64,000 bases of DNA from Zhihengliuella sp. (GTDB lineage Bacteria; Actinomycetota; Actinomycetes; Actinomycetales; Micrococcaceae), in contig NZ_JAPSJL010000006.1 in NCBI RefSeq assembly GCF_031178195.1, positions 124,001 through 188,000 on the forward strand, read 5' to 3'. A program made the position numbers and the translations under genes. The notes beneath the pieces were generated by a model, which made no database searches, had not been told where the DNA came from, and was given only the letters and a program-made list of their open reading frames with translations. Of the stretch, positions 1 through 8,749 are shown in pieces. Position 1 is the first letter of the stretch. Each line of letters opens with the position of its first letter.

Positions 1-1
1 G

Positions 2-1048
2 TACAAGGACAACACCCTCCGCACGATCTCGCTCTTCGGCGTCCTGCAGCCGACGCTCCTGCTGATCGGCAATCTCACCGTCGCGGCGGTCCTGCTGACC
101 GGCGGCTTCCGGGTCCTCGGCGGCACCCTCGCCGTGGGCACGCTGGTGGCCCTGCTGCTCGCCTCGAAGCGGGTCTTCCAGCCGGTGGAGCAGATCGCCA
201 TGTTCTACAACTCGCTGCAGGCGGCGACCGCCGCGCTCGAGAAGGTCTCCGGCCTCCTCGAGGAGGAGCCGTCCGTCGTCGAGCCGACCGACCCGGTGCC
301 GCTGCCGCAGGCCGAGGGACGGATCGAGTTCCGGGACGCGGTCTTCGGGTACGGCTCCGGGCCGGTGGTGATGGACCGGTTCGACCTGACGATCGAGCCG
401 GGGCAGACGGTCGCCGTCGTGGGGCAGACCGGTGCGGGCAAGTCCACCCTCGCCAAGCTCATCGCCCGGTTCTACGACCTCAGCGCCGGATCGCTGACGC
501 TCGACGGCGTGGAGATCAAGGACCTGGCGGGCGAGGATCTGCGCCGCGCCGTCGTCATGGTGACGCAGGAGGCGTTCCTGTTCTCCGGCTCCGTGGCGGA
601 CAACATCGCCCTCGGCCGGCCCGGGGCGAGCCGCGAGGAGGTGGTGCTCGCCGCCCGGTCGGTCGGCGCGCACGAGTTCATCGAGTCGCTGCCGGAGGGG
701 TACGACACGGACGTGAACAAGCGCGGCGGGCGCGTCTCGGCCGGCCAACGCCAGCTGATCTCCTTCGCCCGCGCGTTCCTGGCGGACCCGAGGGTGCTGA
801 TCCTCGACGAGGCCACGAGCTCGCTGGACCTGCCGAGCGAGCGGCTGGTCCAGGAGGCGCTGAACCGCCTGCTCGGCGAGCGCACGGCGTTGATCATCGC
901 GCACCGGCTCTCCACCGTGGAGATCGCGGACCGGGTGCTGGTGGTCCACGACGGCCGGATCGTCGAGGACGGCAGTCCGGACGAGCTCATCGAGTCCGGC
1001 GGGCGCTTCGCGGCCCTGCACCGGGCCTGGCGGGACAGCCTGGTCTGA
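2..1048 (+). CDS. ABC exporter, C-terminal part (5' end outside window)
   Basis: The reading frame is open from base 2, so this is the end of a longer gene; 348 residues are visible. The first ~45 residues are hydrophobic and resemble the last membrane helices of an ABC exporter half-transporter. An ATPase domain follows, with Walker A (GQTGAGKST), the signature VSAGQRQ, Walker B with [12 protein letters not shown], and the switch histidine in IIAHRLST. Membrane and ATPase domains on one chain fit a multidrug or lipid exporter half. Such proteins usually pair with a second half encoded upstream, which is not visible. The substrate cannot be read from the sequence. The stop codon lies inside an 18-bp tandem repeat. 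Confidence 0.93.
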   Translation, partial: YKDNTLRTISLFGVLQPTLLLIGNLTVAAVLLTGGFRVLGGTLAVGTLVALLLASKRVFQPVEQIAMFYNSLQAATAALEKVSGLLEEEPSVVEPTDPVPLPQAEGRIEFRDAVFGYGSGPVVMDRFDLTIEPGQTVAVVGQTGAGKSTLAKLIARFYDLSAGSLTLDGVEIKDLAGEDLRRAVVMVTQEAFLFSGSVADNIALGRPGASREEVVLAARSVGAHEFIESLPEGYDTDVNKRGGRVSAGQRQLISFARAFLADPRVLILDEATSSLDLPSERLVQEALNRLLGERTALIIAHRLSTVEIADRVLVVHDGRIVEDGSPDELIESGGRFAALHRAWRDSLV

Positions 1049-1098
1049 CGGGGCGCTCTGTTCCGACGGGGCGCTCTGGTCCGACGGGCTCGGCGACC
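1045..1098. repeat. 18-bp tandem repeat, about 3 copies, at the ABC exporter stop
   Basis: Two near-identical 18-bp units (1045-1062 and 1063-1080, unit c(t/c)gacggggcgctctg(t/g)t) and a partial third begin on the stop codon of the ABC exporter. They fill most of the short space before the converging purC. I see no clear hairpin terminator in it. Confidence 0.6.
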
Positions 1099-1132
1099 GT
1101 CCGCGTCAGGCCCGAAGCGTCAGCCGGCCGGG

Positions 1133-2029
1133 TCAGGCCGTGAAGACGCTGCCTGTCAGGCGCTCGTAGGCCTCGATGTAGCGGGCGCGGGTCTTCTCGA
1201 CGATGTCGGCGGGGAGTTCCGGCGGCTCCTGCCCGCTGTGGCGGTCCCAGCCCGACTCAGCGCTGGTCAGCCAGTCCCGGACGAACTGCTTGTCGAACGA
1301 GGGCTGCGAGCGCCCCGGCTCGTACGTCTCCGCGTCCCAGAAGCGGGAGGAGTCGGGCGTGAGGACCTCGTCCCCGAGCGTGATCCGGCCCGTGACCGGG
1401 TCCATCCCGAACTCGACCTTGGTGTCGGCGAGGACGATGCCGCGATCGCGGGCGATGCGCTCCGCCGTCGTGTAGACGTCGAGCGTGAGGCGGCGCAGCT
1501 CGGCCGCGACGTCGGCGCCGACGCGCTCGACGGTCTGCTCGTAGGTGATGTTCTCGTCGTGCTCGCCGACCTCCGCCTTGGCGCTCGGCGTGAAGATCGC
1601 CGGCTCGAGCCTCGAGCCGTCCACCAGTCCCTCGGGGAGCGGGAGCGAGCAGACGGTGCGGGACTGCCGGTACTCGGCGAGCCCGGAGCCGGTGAGGTAG
1701 CCGCGGGCGATGCACTCGATCGGGTACATGTCCAGCTTGCGGCAGACCATGGCCCGGCCGGCGACCTCGGCCGGGACGTCGGTGGAGACCACGTGGTTGG
1801 GGACCTCCAGCTGTTCGAACCACCACAGGCTCAGCTGGGTCAGGACCTTGCCCTTGTCCGGGATCTCGGAGGCGAGGACGAAGTCGTAGGCGCTGATCCG
1901 GTCGCTGGCGACCACCAGCACCCGGTCGGTGATCGAGGCGTCGGCGGGCACGTACAGGTCCCGCACCTTCCCGGAGTAGACGTGCGTCCAGCCGTCCAGG
2001 GCCGGGGCATCGGCGGCGAAACCGGCCAT
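1133..2029 (-). CDS. purC: Phosphoribosylaminoimidazole-succinocarboxamide synthase (SAICAR synthase)
   Basis: This enzyme joins aspartate to CAIR using ATP in de novo purine synthesis. The 298-residue product has the family pattern from the start: YSGKVRDLY near residue 18, VVASDRISAYDF, IECIARGYLTGSGL and VLADTKVEFG. Length is normal for the single-domain bacterial type. The ATG overlaps the TGA of purD (TGATG), so the two are translationally coupled and form one leftward unit. The gene converges on the ABC exporter. Confidence 0.97.
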   Translation of the reverse strand: MAGFAADAPALDGWTHVYSGKVRDLYVPADASITDRVLVVASDRISAYDFVLASEIPDKGKVLTQLSLWWFEQLEVPNHVVSTDVPAEVAGRAMVCRKLDMYPIECIARGYLTGSGLAEYRQSRTVCSLPLPEGLVDGSRLEPAIFTPSAKAEVGEHDENITYEQTVERVGADVAAELRRLTLDVYTTAERIARDRGIVLADTKVEFGMDPVTGRITLGDEVLTPDSSRFWDAETYEPGRSQPSFDKQFVRDWLTSAESGWDRHSGQEPPELPADIVEKTRARYIEAYERLTGSVFTA

Positions 2030-3417
2030 CAGCGCACCTCCGTCTCGTTCTCGGCGGACGCGTCGGCCGAACCGCCCTGCGAGGCGCCCAGCGGCGCCGC
2101 CGCCGGACGGCCCGCGTCGGCGGCGTGCCGGCCGCGGGACGGATCCGGCACCGCGATGCCGCCCTCGGCGGCCTTCTGGGCGATGTCGCGCCGGTACTGG
2201 GCGCCGTCCCACGAGATCCGCGCGACGCCGTCGTACGCCGTGGCGCGCGCGGCGCGGAGATCGGGGCCGAGCCCGACGACGGCGAGCACCCGGCCGCCCG
2301 CCGTGACGATCCGTCCGTCCGCGTCCGCGGCGGTGCCGGCGTGCAGGACCGAGACGCCGTCGAGCGCGGCGGCCTCGTCCAGGCCGGAGACGACGTCGCC
2401 CTTGCGCGGCGCGTCCGGGTAGCCGGCGGAGGCCAGCACGACGCCGACCGCGGTCTCCGGACGCCAGGCGAGCTGGTCGGCGTCGTCGAGTCCGCCGGTC
2501 GCCGCGGCGAGCAGGAGCCGGCCCAGCGGGGTCTTCAGGCGGGCGAGGACCGGCTGCGTCTCCGGATCCCCGAACCGGGCGTTGAACTCGATGACGCGGA
2601 CGCCGCGGCGGGTCAGCGCGAGCCCGCAGTACAGCACGCCGACGAACGGGGTGCCACGGTGGGCCATCTCGCGGATGGTCGGCAGTGCGACGCGCTCCAC
2701 CACCTCGTCGACGAAGCCCTCGGGGAGCCACTCGAGCGGCGTGTAGGCGCCCATGCCGCCGGTGTTGGGGCCCTCGTCGCCGTCGAAGATGCGCTTGAAG
2801 TCCTGGGCGGGCGCCAGCGGGACGGCGTGCGTGCCGTCGGAGATGACGAAGAGCGAGACCTCGGGCCCGTCGAGGAACTCCTCGACGACGACGGTGCCGC
2901 CGGCCGCGAAGCAGGCCTCCGCATGGGCGAGCGCCTCGGCACGGTCCTCGGTGACGACGACGCCCTTGCCGGCCGCGAGCCCGTCGTCCTTGACGACGTA
3001 GGGGGCGCCGAACGAGTCGAGTGCGTCGGCGGCCTCGGCGGTGTCCGCGGCGACGCGGGCCATGGCCGTCGGCACGCCCGCCTCGGCCATGACCTCCTTG
3101 GCGAACGCCTTGGACGCCTCTAGCTGCGCCGCGGCCCGGGACGGGCCGAAGACGGGGAAGCCGGCCTCGCGGAGCGCATCGGAGACGCCGGCGGCCAGCG
3201 GGGCCTCGGGGCCGACGACGACCAGGCCGGCCTCCAACCCTCGGGCCAGCTCGACGACGGCGCCGGGGTCCTGCGCGTCGACGGCGTGGACGGGGACGTC
3301 CTGCGCGATTCCGGCGTTCCCCGGGGCTGCGTGCACCTCGGTGACGTACGGATCCGCCTGCAGGGAACGGACAATGGCGTGCTCGCGGCCGCCGGGGCCA
3401 ATCACAAGAACCTTCAC
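2029..3417 (-). CDS. purD: Phosphoribosylamine-glycine ligase (GARS)
   Basis: This enzyme makes glycinamide ribonucleotide from phosphoribosylamine, glycine and ATP, the second step of purine synthesis. The start is a GTG giving VKVLVIGPGGREHA, the canonical GARS N-terminus. The ATP-grasp segment has VVKDDGLAAGKGV, GPEVSLFVISDG and EFNARFGDPETQ. The protein has 462 residues, about 35 more than usual; the extra is a Pro/Ala/Ser-rich tail with no recognisable domain that runs up to the purC start. No strong Shine-Dalgarno precedes the GTG. It is the first gene of the leftward purD-purC pair and diverges from the asparaginase gene. Confidence 0.96.
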   Translation of the reverse strand: MKVLVIGPGGREHAIVRSLQADPYVTEVHAAPGNAGIAQDVPVHAVDAQDPGAVVELARGLEAGLVVVGPEAPLAAGVSDALREAGFPVFGPSRAAAQLEASKAFAKEVMAEAGVPTAMARVAADTAEAADALDSFGAPYVVKDDGLAAGKGVVVTEDRAEALAHAEACFAAGGTVVVEEFLDGPEVSLFVISDGTHAVPLAPAQDFKRIFDGDEGPNTGGMGAYTPLEWLPEGFVDEVVERVALPTIREMAHRGTPFVGVLYCGLALTRRGVRVIEFNARFGDPETQPVLARLKTPLGRLLLAAATGGLDDADQLAWRPETAVGVVLASAGYPDAPRKGDVVSGLDEAAALDGVSVLHAGTAADADGRIVTAGGRVLAVVGLGPDLRAARATAYDGVARISWDGAQYRRDIAQKAAEGGIAVPDPSRGRHAADAGRPAAAPLGASQGGSADASAENETEVR

Positions 3418-3496
3418 GCTGGCCAAGCCTACCGGGCGCCGACGGCGGGGCGGCAGCCCGTTCCGCACGCATGACGCGTGCACCCCGGACGTCGGC

Positions 3497-3502
3497 CACA
3501 AT
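3497..3502 (+). promoter_or_regulatory. -10-like hexamer for leaderless asparaginase transcript (weak)
   Basis: CACAAT lies 6 nt before the ATG at 3509 and no Shine-Dalgarno is present. The spacing matches the leaderless arrangement of other genes here, but the first base departs from TANNNT. Confidence 0.35.
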
Positions 3503-3508
3503 AGTGGC

Positions 3509-4645
3509 ATGGCCGAACAGCAGAGCACCCGCACCAGCGCCCCCGCCCCCGCCGATTCCCCGGCCGCCGCCGACGCCGTGGACGCGGCCGGCGCGACGCC
3601 GTCGTCCGGGACGGTGGGCGGGACGTTCACGGTGCACGACGCCGTCGAGCTGGCCGTCGTGGACCGCAACGGGTTCGTCGAGTCCCGGCACATCGGCTCG
3701 GCGGTGGTCGTCGGCCCGGGCGGCGAGGTGGAGCTGCAGGTCGGTGACATCGAGGCGCCCGTCTTCCCGCGCTCGTCGCTCAAGCCGTTCCAGGCCATCG
3801 CCTCCATGCAGGCCGGCGCGCCGCTGGTCGGCGAGCAGGTGGCGCTCGCGTGCGCCAGCCACGTCGGCAGCCGCGCGCACATGGAACTGGCCGCGTCGAT
3901 GCTCGCCAAGGCCGGACTGAGCGAGGACGATCTCCGCTGCCCCACCGCCTGGCCGCAGGACGTCCCCACCCGCACCGCGCTGGTCCGCGGAGAGCTCGAG
4001 ATCGGCGGCCGGACGCTGGCCGCAGAGAAGTCGCGGCTGGCGTTCAACTGCTCCGGCAAGCACGCCGCCTTCCTGTGGGCGTGCGTGGAGAACGGCTGGG
4101 ACCTGGAGAGCTACCTGGACGCCGATCACCCGCTGCAGCGGCACGTGATCGAGGTGGTCGAGGAGTTCGCGGGCGAAAAGATAGCGCACCTGGCGGTGGA
4201 TGGCTGCGGCGCCCCGGTGCCCGCGTTCTCGCTGCGCGGCCTGGCCCGGGCCGCCGGGAGGCTGGCCGCCGCGCCGTCGGACAAGAACGCCAACGCCCGG
4301 GCCGCGACCGTGGCCACCGCCATGCTCGACTACCCGTGGGCCGTCCACGGGGAGGGCGAGGACAACACGGTGGTGATGGAGGACCTCGGCCTCGTCTGCA
4401 AGCTCGGGGCCGAGGGCGTGCTCATCCTCGCCGCCCCGGACGGCACGGCGTGCGCGGTGAAGATGCTCGACGGCAACGGCCGCGCCTCGACCCTGGTGGG
4501 GCTGACGCTGATGGCCGCCGCCGGCGCCGTGGAGCCCGAGCAGCTGGGCCCCGTGCTGGAGAAGACCACCCAGCCCATCCTGGGCGGCGGCGAGCCCGTC
4601 GGCCGCGTCCGGCTGGCCTCCCCCGTCCTGGCGCTGCTGGACTGA
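3509..4645 (+). CDS. L-asparaginase II family amidohydrolase
   Basis: Predicted to hydrolyse asparagine to aspartate and ammonia. The 378-residue protein belongs to the Rhizobium-type asparaginase II family (PF06089), unrelated to the E. coli enzymes. Diagnostic segments are SSLKPFQA (the S-x-x-K catalytic pair), CASHVGSRAHM, FNCSGKHAAF and DGCGAPVPAFSLRGLA. The first ~40 residues are an Ala/Pro/Thr-rich low-complexity lead; the conserved fold begins near HDAVELAVVDR, so a shorter start is possible, though this ATG has a promoter-like hexamer at leaderless spacing. The sterol-carrier-like gene follows after 3 bases. Confidence 0.9.
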   Translation: MAEQQSTRTSAPAPADSPAAADAVDAAGATPSSGTVGGTFTVHDAVELAVVDRNGFVESRHIGSAVVVGPGGEVELQVGDIEAPVFPRSSLKPFQAIASMQAGAPLVGEQVALACASHVGSRAHMELAASMLAKAGLSEDDLRCPTAWPQDVPTRTALVRGELEIGGRTLAAEKSRLAFNCSGKHAAFLWACVENGWDLESYLDADHPLQRHVIEVVEEFAGEKIAHLAVDGCGAPVPAFSLRGLARAAGRLAAAPSDKNANARAATVATAMLDYPWAVHGEGEDNTVVMEDLGLVCKLGAEGVLILAAPDGTACAVKMLDGNGRASTLVGLTLMAAAGAVEPEQLGPVLEKTTQPILGGGEPVGRVRLASPVLALLD

Positions 4646-4648
4646 CGC

Positions 4649-5152
4649 ATGGGAGTGCGACGCCGGATCGACGACTCCGCCGGCCGCGAGGCCGTGCGTG
4701 CCTGGTTGCGGGAGTTCGAGGCGCACCGGCCGGATTCAACGCAGCCGCCCGCTCGCGGCGGGGCCGGGCCGGAGAGCGCGGCGGATGGGCCGCTGCGACA
4801 GGAACGGACCGCCGACGAGGTGCTGGCGGCGGCCGAGGCCGTCGCCCTCCCCCGCACGGTGCTCGCCACCGCCGTCCGCTACGCGCTCGAGGAGCTCTCC
4901 GAGATCGCCGAGGGCAACTCGGTGGAGGTGCGGGTCCCGCCGTTCGGCGTGGCCCAGTGCGTGCCCGGCCCGCGGCACACCCGCGGGACCCCGCCGAACG
5001 TCGTGGAGATGAAGGCCGGGGTGTGGCTCGCGCTGGCCACCGGCCGCGCGGACTGGGACGACGCCGTCGCGGCCGGGCGGGTGTCCGCCTCCGGCGTGCG
5101 GGCCGACCTGGCCGAGGCGCTGCCCCGCCTGACCCGCATCTCCCGGGCCTGA
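4649..5152 (+). CDS. Sterol carrier family protein (SCP_3-like)
   Basis: A 167-residue actinobacterial protein with the segment NSVEVRVPPFGVAQC followed by GPRHTRGTPPNVVE, which recurs in proteins annotated as sterol carrier family. The SCP fold binds lipids, but no ligand is established for this subgroup. Residues ~30-55 form a Pro/Gly/Ala-rich insertion. The ATG lies 3 nt after the asparaginase stop, so the two are probably co-transcribed and coupled. No signal peptide or membrane segment is visible; expected to be cytoplasmic. Confidence 0.82.
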   Translation: MGVRRRIDDSAGREAVRAWLREFEAHRPDSTQPPARGGAGPESAADGPLRQERTADEVLAAAEAVALPRTVLATAVRYALEELSEIAEGNSVEVRVPPFGVAQCVPGPRHTRGTPPNVVEMKAGVWLALATGRADWDDAVAAGRVSASGVRADLAEALPRLTRISRA

Positions 5153-5261
5153 CGGCGTGGCGGGATGGCCCGGACGCCGCCCGGGACTGCAGGACACCCG
5201 CCCTCGGCGCCTGCCGCCTGTCCCCCGCCCCGGCAGGCGTCGAGGCACCCCTGCCAGTGGG

Positions 5262-5267
5262 TACCCT
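5262..5267 (+). promoter_or_regulatory. -10 element for leaderless small membrane protein gene
   Basis: TACCCT is followed by 6 nt and then the ATG at 5274. There is no Shine-Dalgarno, so transcription would start at or next to the ATG. Confidence 0.55.
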
Positions 5268-5273
5268 TGTCGC

Positions 5274-5690
5274 ATGGATCAGCACTCCGACGACCCGCAG
5301 GAACAGCGCGCCCAGAACCCCCGGTCGATCGACGTGGAGGTCCGCCGCTCCCCCAGATTCTGGCCGTTCATGGCGGTCGGCGCGGTCCTCGGCTTCATCG
5401 CGGCCCTGATCTCCGCGTACACCGGCGAGCCGCACCAGGAGTTCACCCGGGGCTCGGTCGCGGCCTTCCTGGCTGTGATCTTCGGCATCATCGGTGTCTT
5501 CCTCGCCTGCCTCGCCTACCTTCTGGTCGACCGCTCGCTGCGTCGGAGGACCCGCCGCCTGCAGGCCGTCCGAGTCGACGGCGCGAGCACCCCGGACGGC
5601 GCCGGCGCGGCTGACCGCGCTCGCGGCCGGGACGTCGGCGGCGGCTTCGACGGGGACCTGCGCCCGGAGGGCGGCGACGGCCGCTCCTGA
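5274..5690 (+). CDS. Conserved two-helix membrane protein of unknown function
   Basis: A 138-residue protein with a charged N-terminus, membrane segment one at about residues 30-50 (FWPFMAVGAVLGFIAALISA) and membrane segment two at about 62-86. A basic RRRTRRL stretch follows, then a Gly/Asp-rich cytoplasmic tail. Similar short proteins sit upstream of purF in other Micrococcales and are sometimes labelled 'potassium transporter Trk' without experimental support; I see no Trk pore motif. The start is set by the first ATG after a TACCCT hexamer. Confidence 0.72.
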   Translation: MDQHSDDPQEQRAQNPRSIDVEVRRSPRFWPFMAVGAVLGFIAALISAYTGEPHQEFTRGSVAAFLAVIFGIIGVFLACLAYLLVDRSLRRRTRRLQAVRVDGASTPDGAGAADRARGRDVGGGFDGDLRPEGGDGRS

Positions 5691-5841
5691 ACCGCCGTCG
5701 CACGCTTGCGCCGCGCCCCACCCGACCCCCTCCGGCCCGGAACGGCGGTTCGCGCGGCCCGTCCCCACGGGGATCGGCCCCCGGCTCGGGACCGGTGACA
5801 TGATCGTCCAGCACCGTTCCGGCCGTGAGAGAATGGGACCC

Positions 5842-7407
5842 ATGGCGCGTGGTGACGGAATGCTCAATCATGATCTCCTGCCCGACGAGAAGGGGCCGCA
5901 GGACGAATGCGGCGTCTTCGGCGTGTGGGCCCCCGGCGAGGAAGTCGCCAAACTGGCGTACTACGGCCTCTACGCGATCCAGCACCGCGGACAGGAGTCC
6001 GCCGGCATCGCCACGAGCGACGGCCAGCGCATCAACGTCTACAAGGACATGGGCCTCGTGTCCCAGGTGTTCGACGAGAACACGCTCAACGCGCTGACCG
6101 GGCACCTCGCGATCGGCCACTGCCGGTACTCGACCACGGGCGCCAGCCACTGGGCCAACGCGCAGCCCACGCTGGGCGCCACCCACGACGGGACCGTGGC
6201 CCTGGCCCACAACGGAAACCTGATCAACACCGCCGAGCTCATGGAGATGGTCCAGGCCGAGCAGGGCGACCAGGTGCGCGGCGAGATCGCGCAGGGCAAC
6301 ACCACCGACACCGCGATCGTCACGGCCCTGCTGCACGGCCGCGAGGGCGAGACCCTCGAGGACACGGCGATGGGCCTGCTGCCGCGGCTGCGCGGCGCCT
6401 TCAGCTTCGTCTTCATGACCGAGGGCACCCTCTACGCGGCCCGGGACCCGCAGGGTGTGCGGCCCCTGGTGCTCGGCCGGCTGGACCGCGGCTGGGTGGT
6501 CGCCTCCGAGCAGCCCGCGCTCGCGACCGTGGGCGCCAGCTTCATCCGCGAGATCGAGCCCGGCGAGCTCATCGCCATCGACGAGAACGGCGTGCGCAGC
6601 CGCCGCTTCGCCGAGGCCAAGCGCGCCGGCTGCGTCTTCGAGTACGTGTACCTGGCCCGGCCGGACGCCTCGATCAACGGCCGCTCGGTCTACGAGTCCC
6701 GCGTCGAGATGGGCCGGCAGCTCGCCCGCGAGAACGACGCCGAGGCGGACATCGTCATTCCCGTCCCGGAGTCCGGGACCCCCGCAGCGATCGGTTACGC
6801 CGAGGAGTCGGGCATCCCGTTCGCCCACGGCTTCGTCAAGAACGCGTATGTGGGGCGTACGTTCATCCAGCCGTCGCAGACGCTGCGCCAGCTCGGCATC
6901 AAGCTCAAGCTCAACGCGCTCGAGCCCATCATCAAGGGCAAGCGCGTGATCGTCGTCGACGACTCGATCGTGCGCGGCAACACCCAGCGCGCGATCGTCC
7001 GGATGCTGCGCGAGGCCGGCGCCGCCGCGATCCACGTGAAGATCTCCTCGCCGCCCATCAAGTGGCCGTGCTTCTACGGCATCGACTTCGCCTCCCGCGC
7101 GGAGCTGATCGCCAACGGCGCCACGATCGAGGAGATCACCCAGTCCATCGGCGCCGACAGCCTCGCGTACATCTCCGAGGACGGGATGATCGGCGCCACC
7201 GAGCAGCCGCGGGAGCGGCTCTGCACCGCCTGCTTCACCGGCGACTACCCGATCCCGCTGCCCACCGCGGACCGGCTCGGCAAGAACCTGCTCGAGCGCA
7301 GCAACGGCAACCCGGTGACCGAGCCGGAGGGTGGATGCGACCCGGGCCCGGACGCGGAGTTCGAGTCGACGCTGACCGACGCCGACCGCAGCGCCACCAC
7401 CGCCTGA
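5842..7407 (+). CDS. purF: Amidophosphoribosyltransferase
   Basis: Catalyses the committed step of purine synthesis: glutamine plus PRPP gives phosphoribosylamine. The 521-residue protein starts MARGDGMLNHDLLP, as in related actinobacteria. A short propeptide precedes the N-terminal nucleophile Cys in ECGVFGVWAP (about residue 21). The Ntn glutaminase domain has the QHRGQESAG and HCRYSTTG signatures. The PRTase domain carries RVIVVDDSIVRGNT, the PRPP-binding loop. ATGs at 5833 and 5860 are alternatives; 5842 is favoured by homology and by a GAGAAT hexamer 7 nt upstream. An acidic tail follows the ERLCTACFTG end motif. purM lies 46 nt downstream. Confidence 0.96.
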   Translation: MARGDGMLNHDLLPDEKGPQDECGVFGVWAPGEEVAKLAYYGLYAIQHRGQESAGIATSDGQRINVYKDMGLVSQVFDENTLNALTGHLAIGHCRYSTTGASHWANAQPTLGATHDGTVALAHNGNLINTAELMEMVQAEQGDQVRGEIAQGNTTDTAIVTALLHGREGETLEDTAMGLLPRLRGAFSFVFMTEGTLYAARDPQGVRPLVLGRLDRGWVVASEQPALATVGASFIREIEPGELIAIDENGVRSRRFAEAKRAGCVFEYVYLARPDASINGRSVYESRVEMGRQLARENDAEADIVIPVPESGTPAAIGYAEESGIPFAHGFVKNAYVGRTFIQPSQTLRQLGIKLKLNALEPIIKGKRVIVVDDSIVRGNTQRAIVRMLREAGAAAIHVKISSPPIKWPCFYGIDFASRAELIANGATIEEITQSIGADSLAYISEDGMIGATEQPRERLCTACFTGDYPIPLPTADRLGKNLLERSNGNPVTEPEGGCDPGPDAEFESTLTDADRSATTA

Positions 7408-7453
7408 CACCCTCATCGCCCCACCCCACCCGACGATAGGAAACGAAAGCCGC

Positions 7454-8599
7454 ATGAGCGCCACCGACCACCAGCCGATCACGTATGCCTCCGCCGGTGT
7501 CGACGTGGAGGCGGGAGACCGCGCCGTCGAACTCATGAAGGACGCCGTCAAGGCGACCCACAGCGCGTCCGTCCTCGGCGGTGTCGGCGGTTTCGCCGGC
7601 CTGTTCGACGCCTCCCGCCTGCTCGCCTACAAGAAGCCGCTGCTGGCGACGTCGACCGACGGCGTGGGCACCAAGGTCGCGATCGCCCAGGCCATGGACA
7701 TCCACCACACCATCGGGCACGACCTGGTGGGCATGGTCGTCGACGACATCGTGGTGGTCGGCGCCGAGCCGCTGTTCATGACCGACTACATCGCGTGCGG
7801 CAAGGTCGTCCCGGAGCGCATCGCGGACATCGTCCGCGGCGTCGCGGAGGCGTGCTCGCTGGCCGGCACCGCCCTCGTGGGCGGCGAGACGGCCGAGCAC
7901 CCGGGCCTGCTCGGCGAGCACGAGTACGACGTCGCCGGCGCCGCGACCGGCGTGGTCGAGGCCGAGCGGCTGCTCGGACCGGACCGCGTCCGCGAGGGCG
8001 ACGTCGTCATCGCCATGGCCTCGTCCGGCATCCACTCCAACGGCTACTCGCTGGTGCGCCGCGTCATCAACCACGCCGGGTGGGCGCTCGACCGCGAGGT
8101 CTCGGAGCTCGGCAAGACCCTCGGCGAGGAGCTGCTGGTCCCCACGAAGGTCTACGCCGCCGACTGCCTCGACCTCGTCCGCACCCTGAACGGGGACGCC
8201 GCCCCCGAGTCGGCGCCGCTGCGCGGCTTCAGCCACGTCACCGGCGGCGGGCTCGCGGCCAACCTGGCGCGCGTGCTGCCGCAGGGCGTCATGGCCACGG
8301 TCGACCGCGGGACCTGGGAGCTGCCGCCGGTCTTCCGCCTCATCGGCCAGCTCGGCGGCGTCCCGCAGGCGGATCTGGAGCGCACGCTCAACCTCGGCGT
8401 GGGCATGATCGCGATCGTCGATCCGGCCGCGGCGGACGCCGCGATCGCGCGGCTCACGGAGCGCGGCGTGCCCAGCTGGGCCATGGGCACCGTCGGCCGC
8501 GTCACCGACGACGCGCCGTCGGCGGGCGCCGACTTCGTCCAGGGCGCCAAGGGCGTCGACGGCGGCGCCGTCCTCATGCAGGGCGCCTACGCCAGCTGA
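7454..8599 (+). CDS. purM: Phosphoribosylformylglycinamidine cyclo-ligase (AIR synthase)
   Basis: Closes the imidazole ring to give AIR using ATP. The 381-residue protein has ITYASAGVD near the start, the glycine-rich LATSTDGVGTKVAIA, VDDIVVVGAEPLFMTDY, GGETAEHPG and SSGIHSNGYSLVR. All are hallmarks of the PurM/HypE superfamily. A GGAAACGAAAG stretch before the ATG is a plausible ribosome site, unlike the leaderless purF upstream. It follows purF in the same direction and is closed by a strong hairpin at 8621. Confidence 0.97.
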   Translation: MSATDHQPITYASAGVDVEAGDRAVELMKDAVKATHSASVLGGVGGFAGLFDASRLLAYKKPLLATSTDGVGTKVAIAQAMDIHHTIGHDLVGMVVDDIVVVGAEPLFMTDYIACGKVVPERIADIVRGVAEACSLAGTALVGGETAEHPGLLGEHEYDVAGAATGVVEAERLLGPDRVREGDVVIAMASSGIHSNGYSLVRRVINHAGWALDREVSELGKTLGEELLVPTKVYAADCLDLVRTLNGDAAPESAPLRGFSHVTGGGLAANLARVLPQGVMATVDRGTWELPPVFRLIGQLGGVPQADLERTLNLGVGMIAIVDPAAADAAIARLTERGVPSWAMGTVGRVTDDAPSAGADFVQGAKGVDGGAVLMQGAYAS

Positions 8600-8620
8600 C
8601 GCAGCCACGCGAACGAGAAC

Positions 8621-8652
8621 GGCGGCCGGCCCCCTCCAGGGGACCGGCCGCC
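8621..8652 (+). terminator. Hairpin terminator after purM
   Basis: GGCGGCCGGCCCC, a 5-nt loop, then GGGGaCCGGCCGCC: a 13-bp GC stem with one bulged A, 21 nt after the purM stop. No T-tract follows, as is common in high-GC actinobacteria. Confidence 0.7.
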
Positions 8653-8749
8653 GTCGTCTCGGCCGAGCGGTCCGACGCGCCGCGCCGGACGGGGACCGGG
8701 GCCGGACCGGGGCCGGGCCGGGGCCAGCCGACGAGCCCGCCCGGCGCCT

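Noticed and set aside
3041-3508. Upstream extension of the asparaginase frame
   Set aside because: The open frame continues upstream but overlaps purD on the other strand and encodes Ala/Thr/Ser-rich sequence without family match; the ATG at 3509 is better supported.
5691-5841. Purine riboswitch or PurR-type box before purF
   Set aside because: No purine aptamer core and no clear operator; only a weak -10-like GAGAAT at leaderless spacing.
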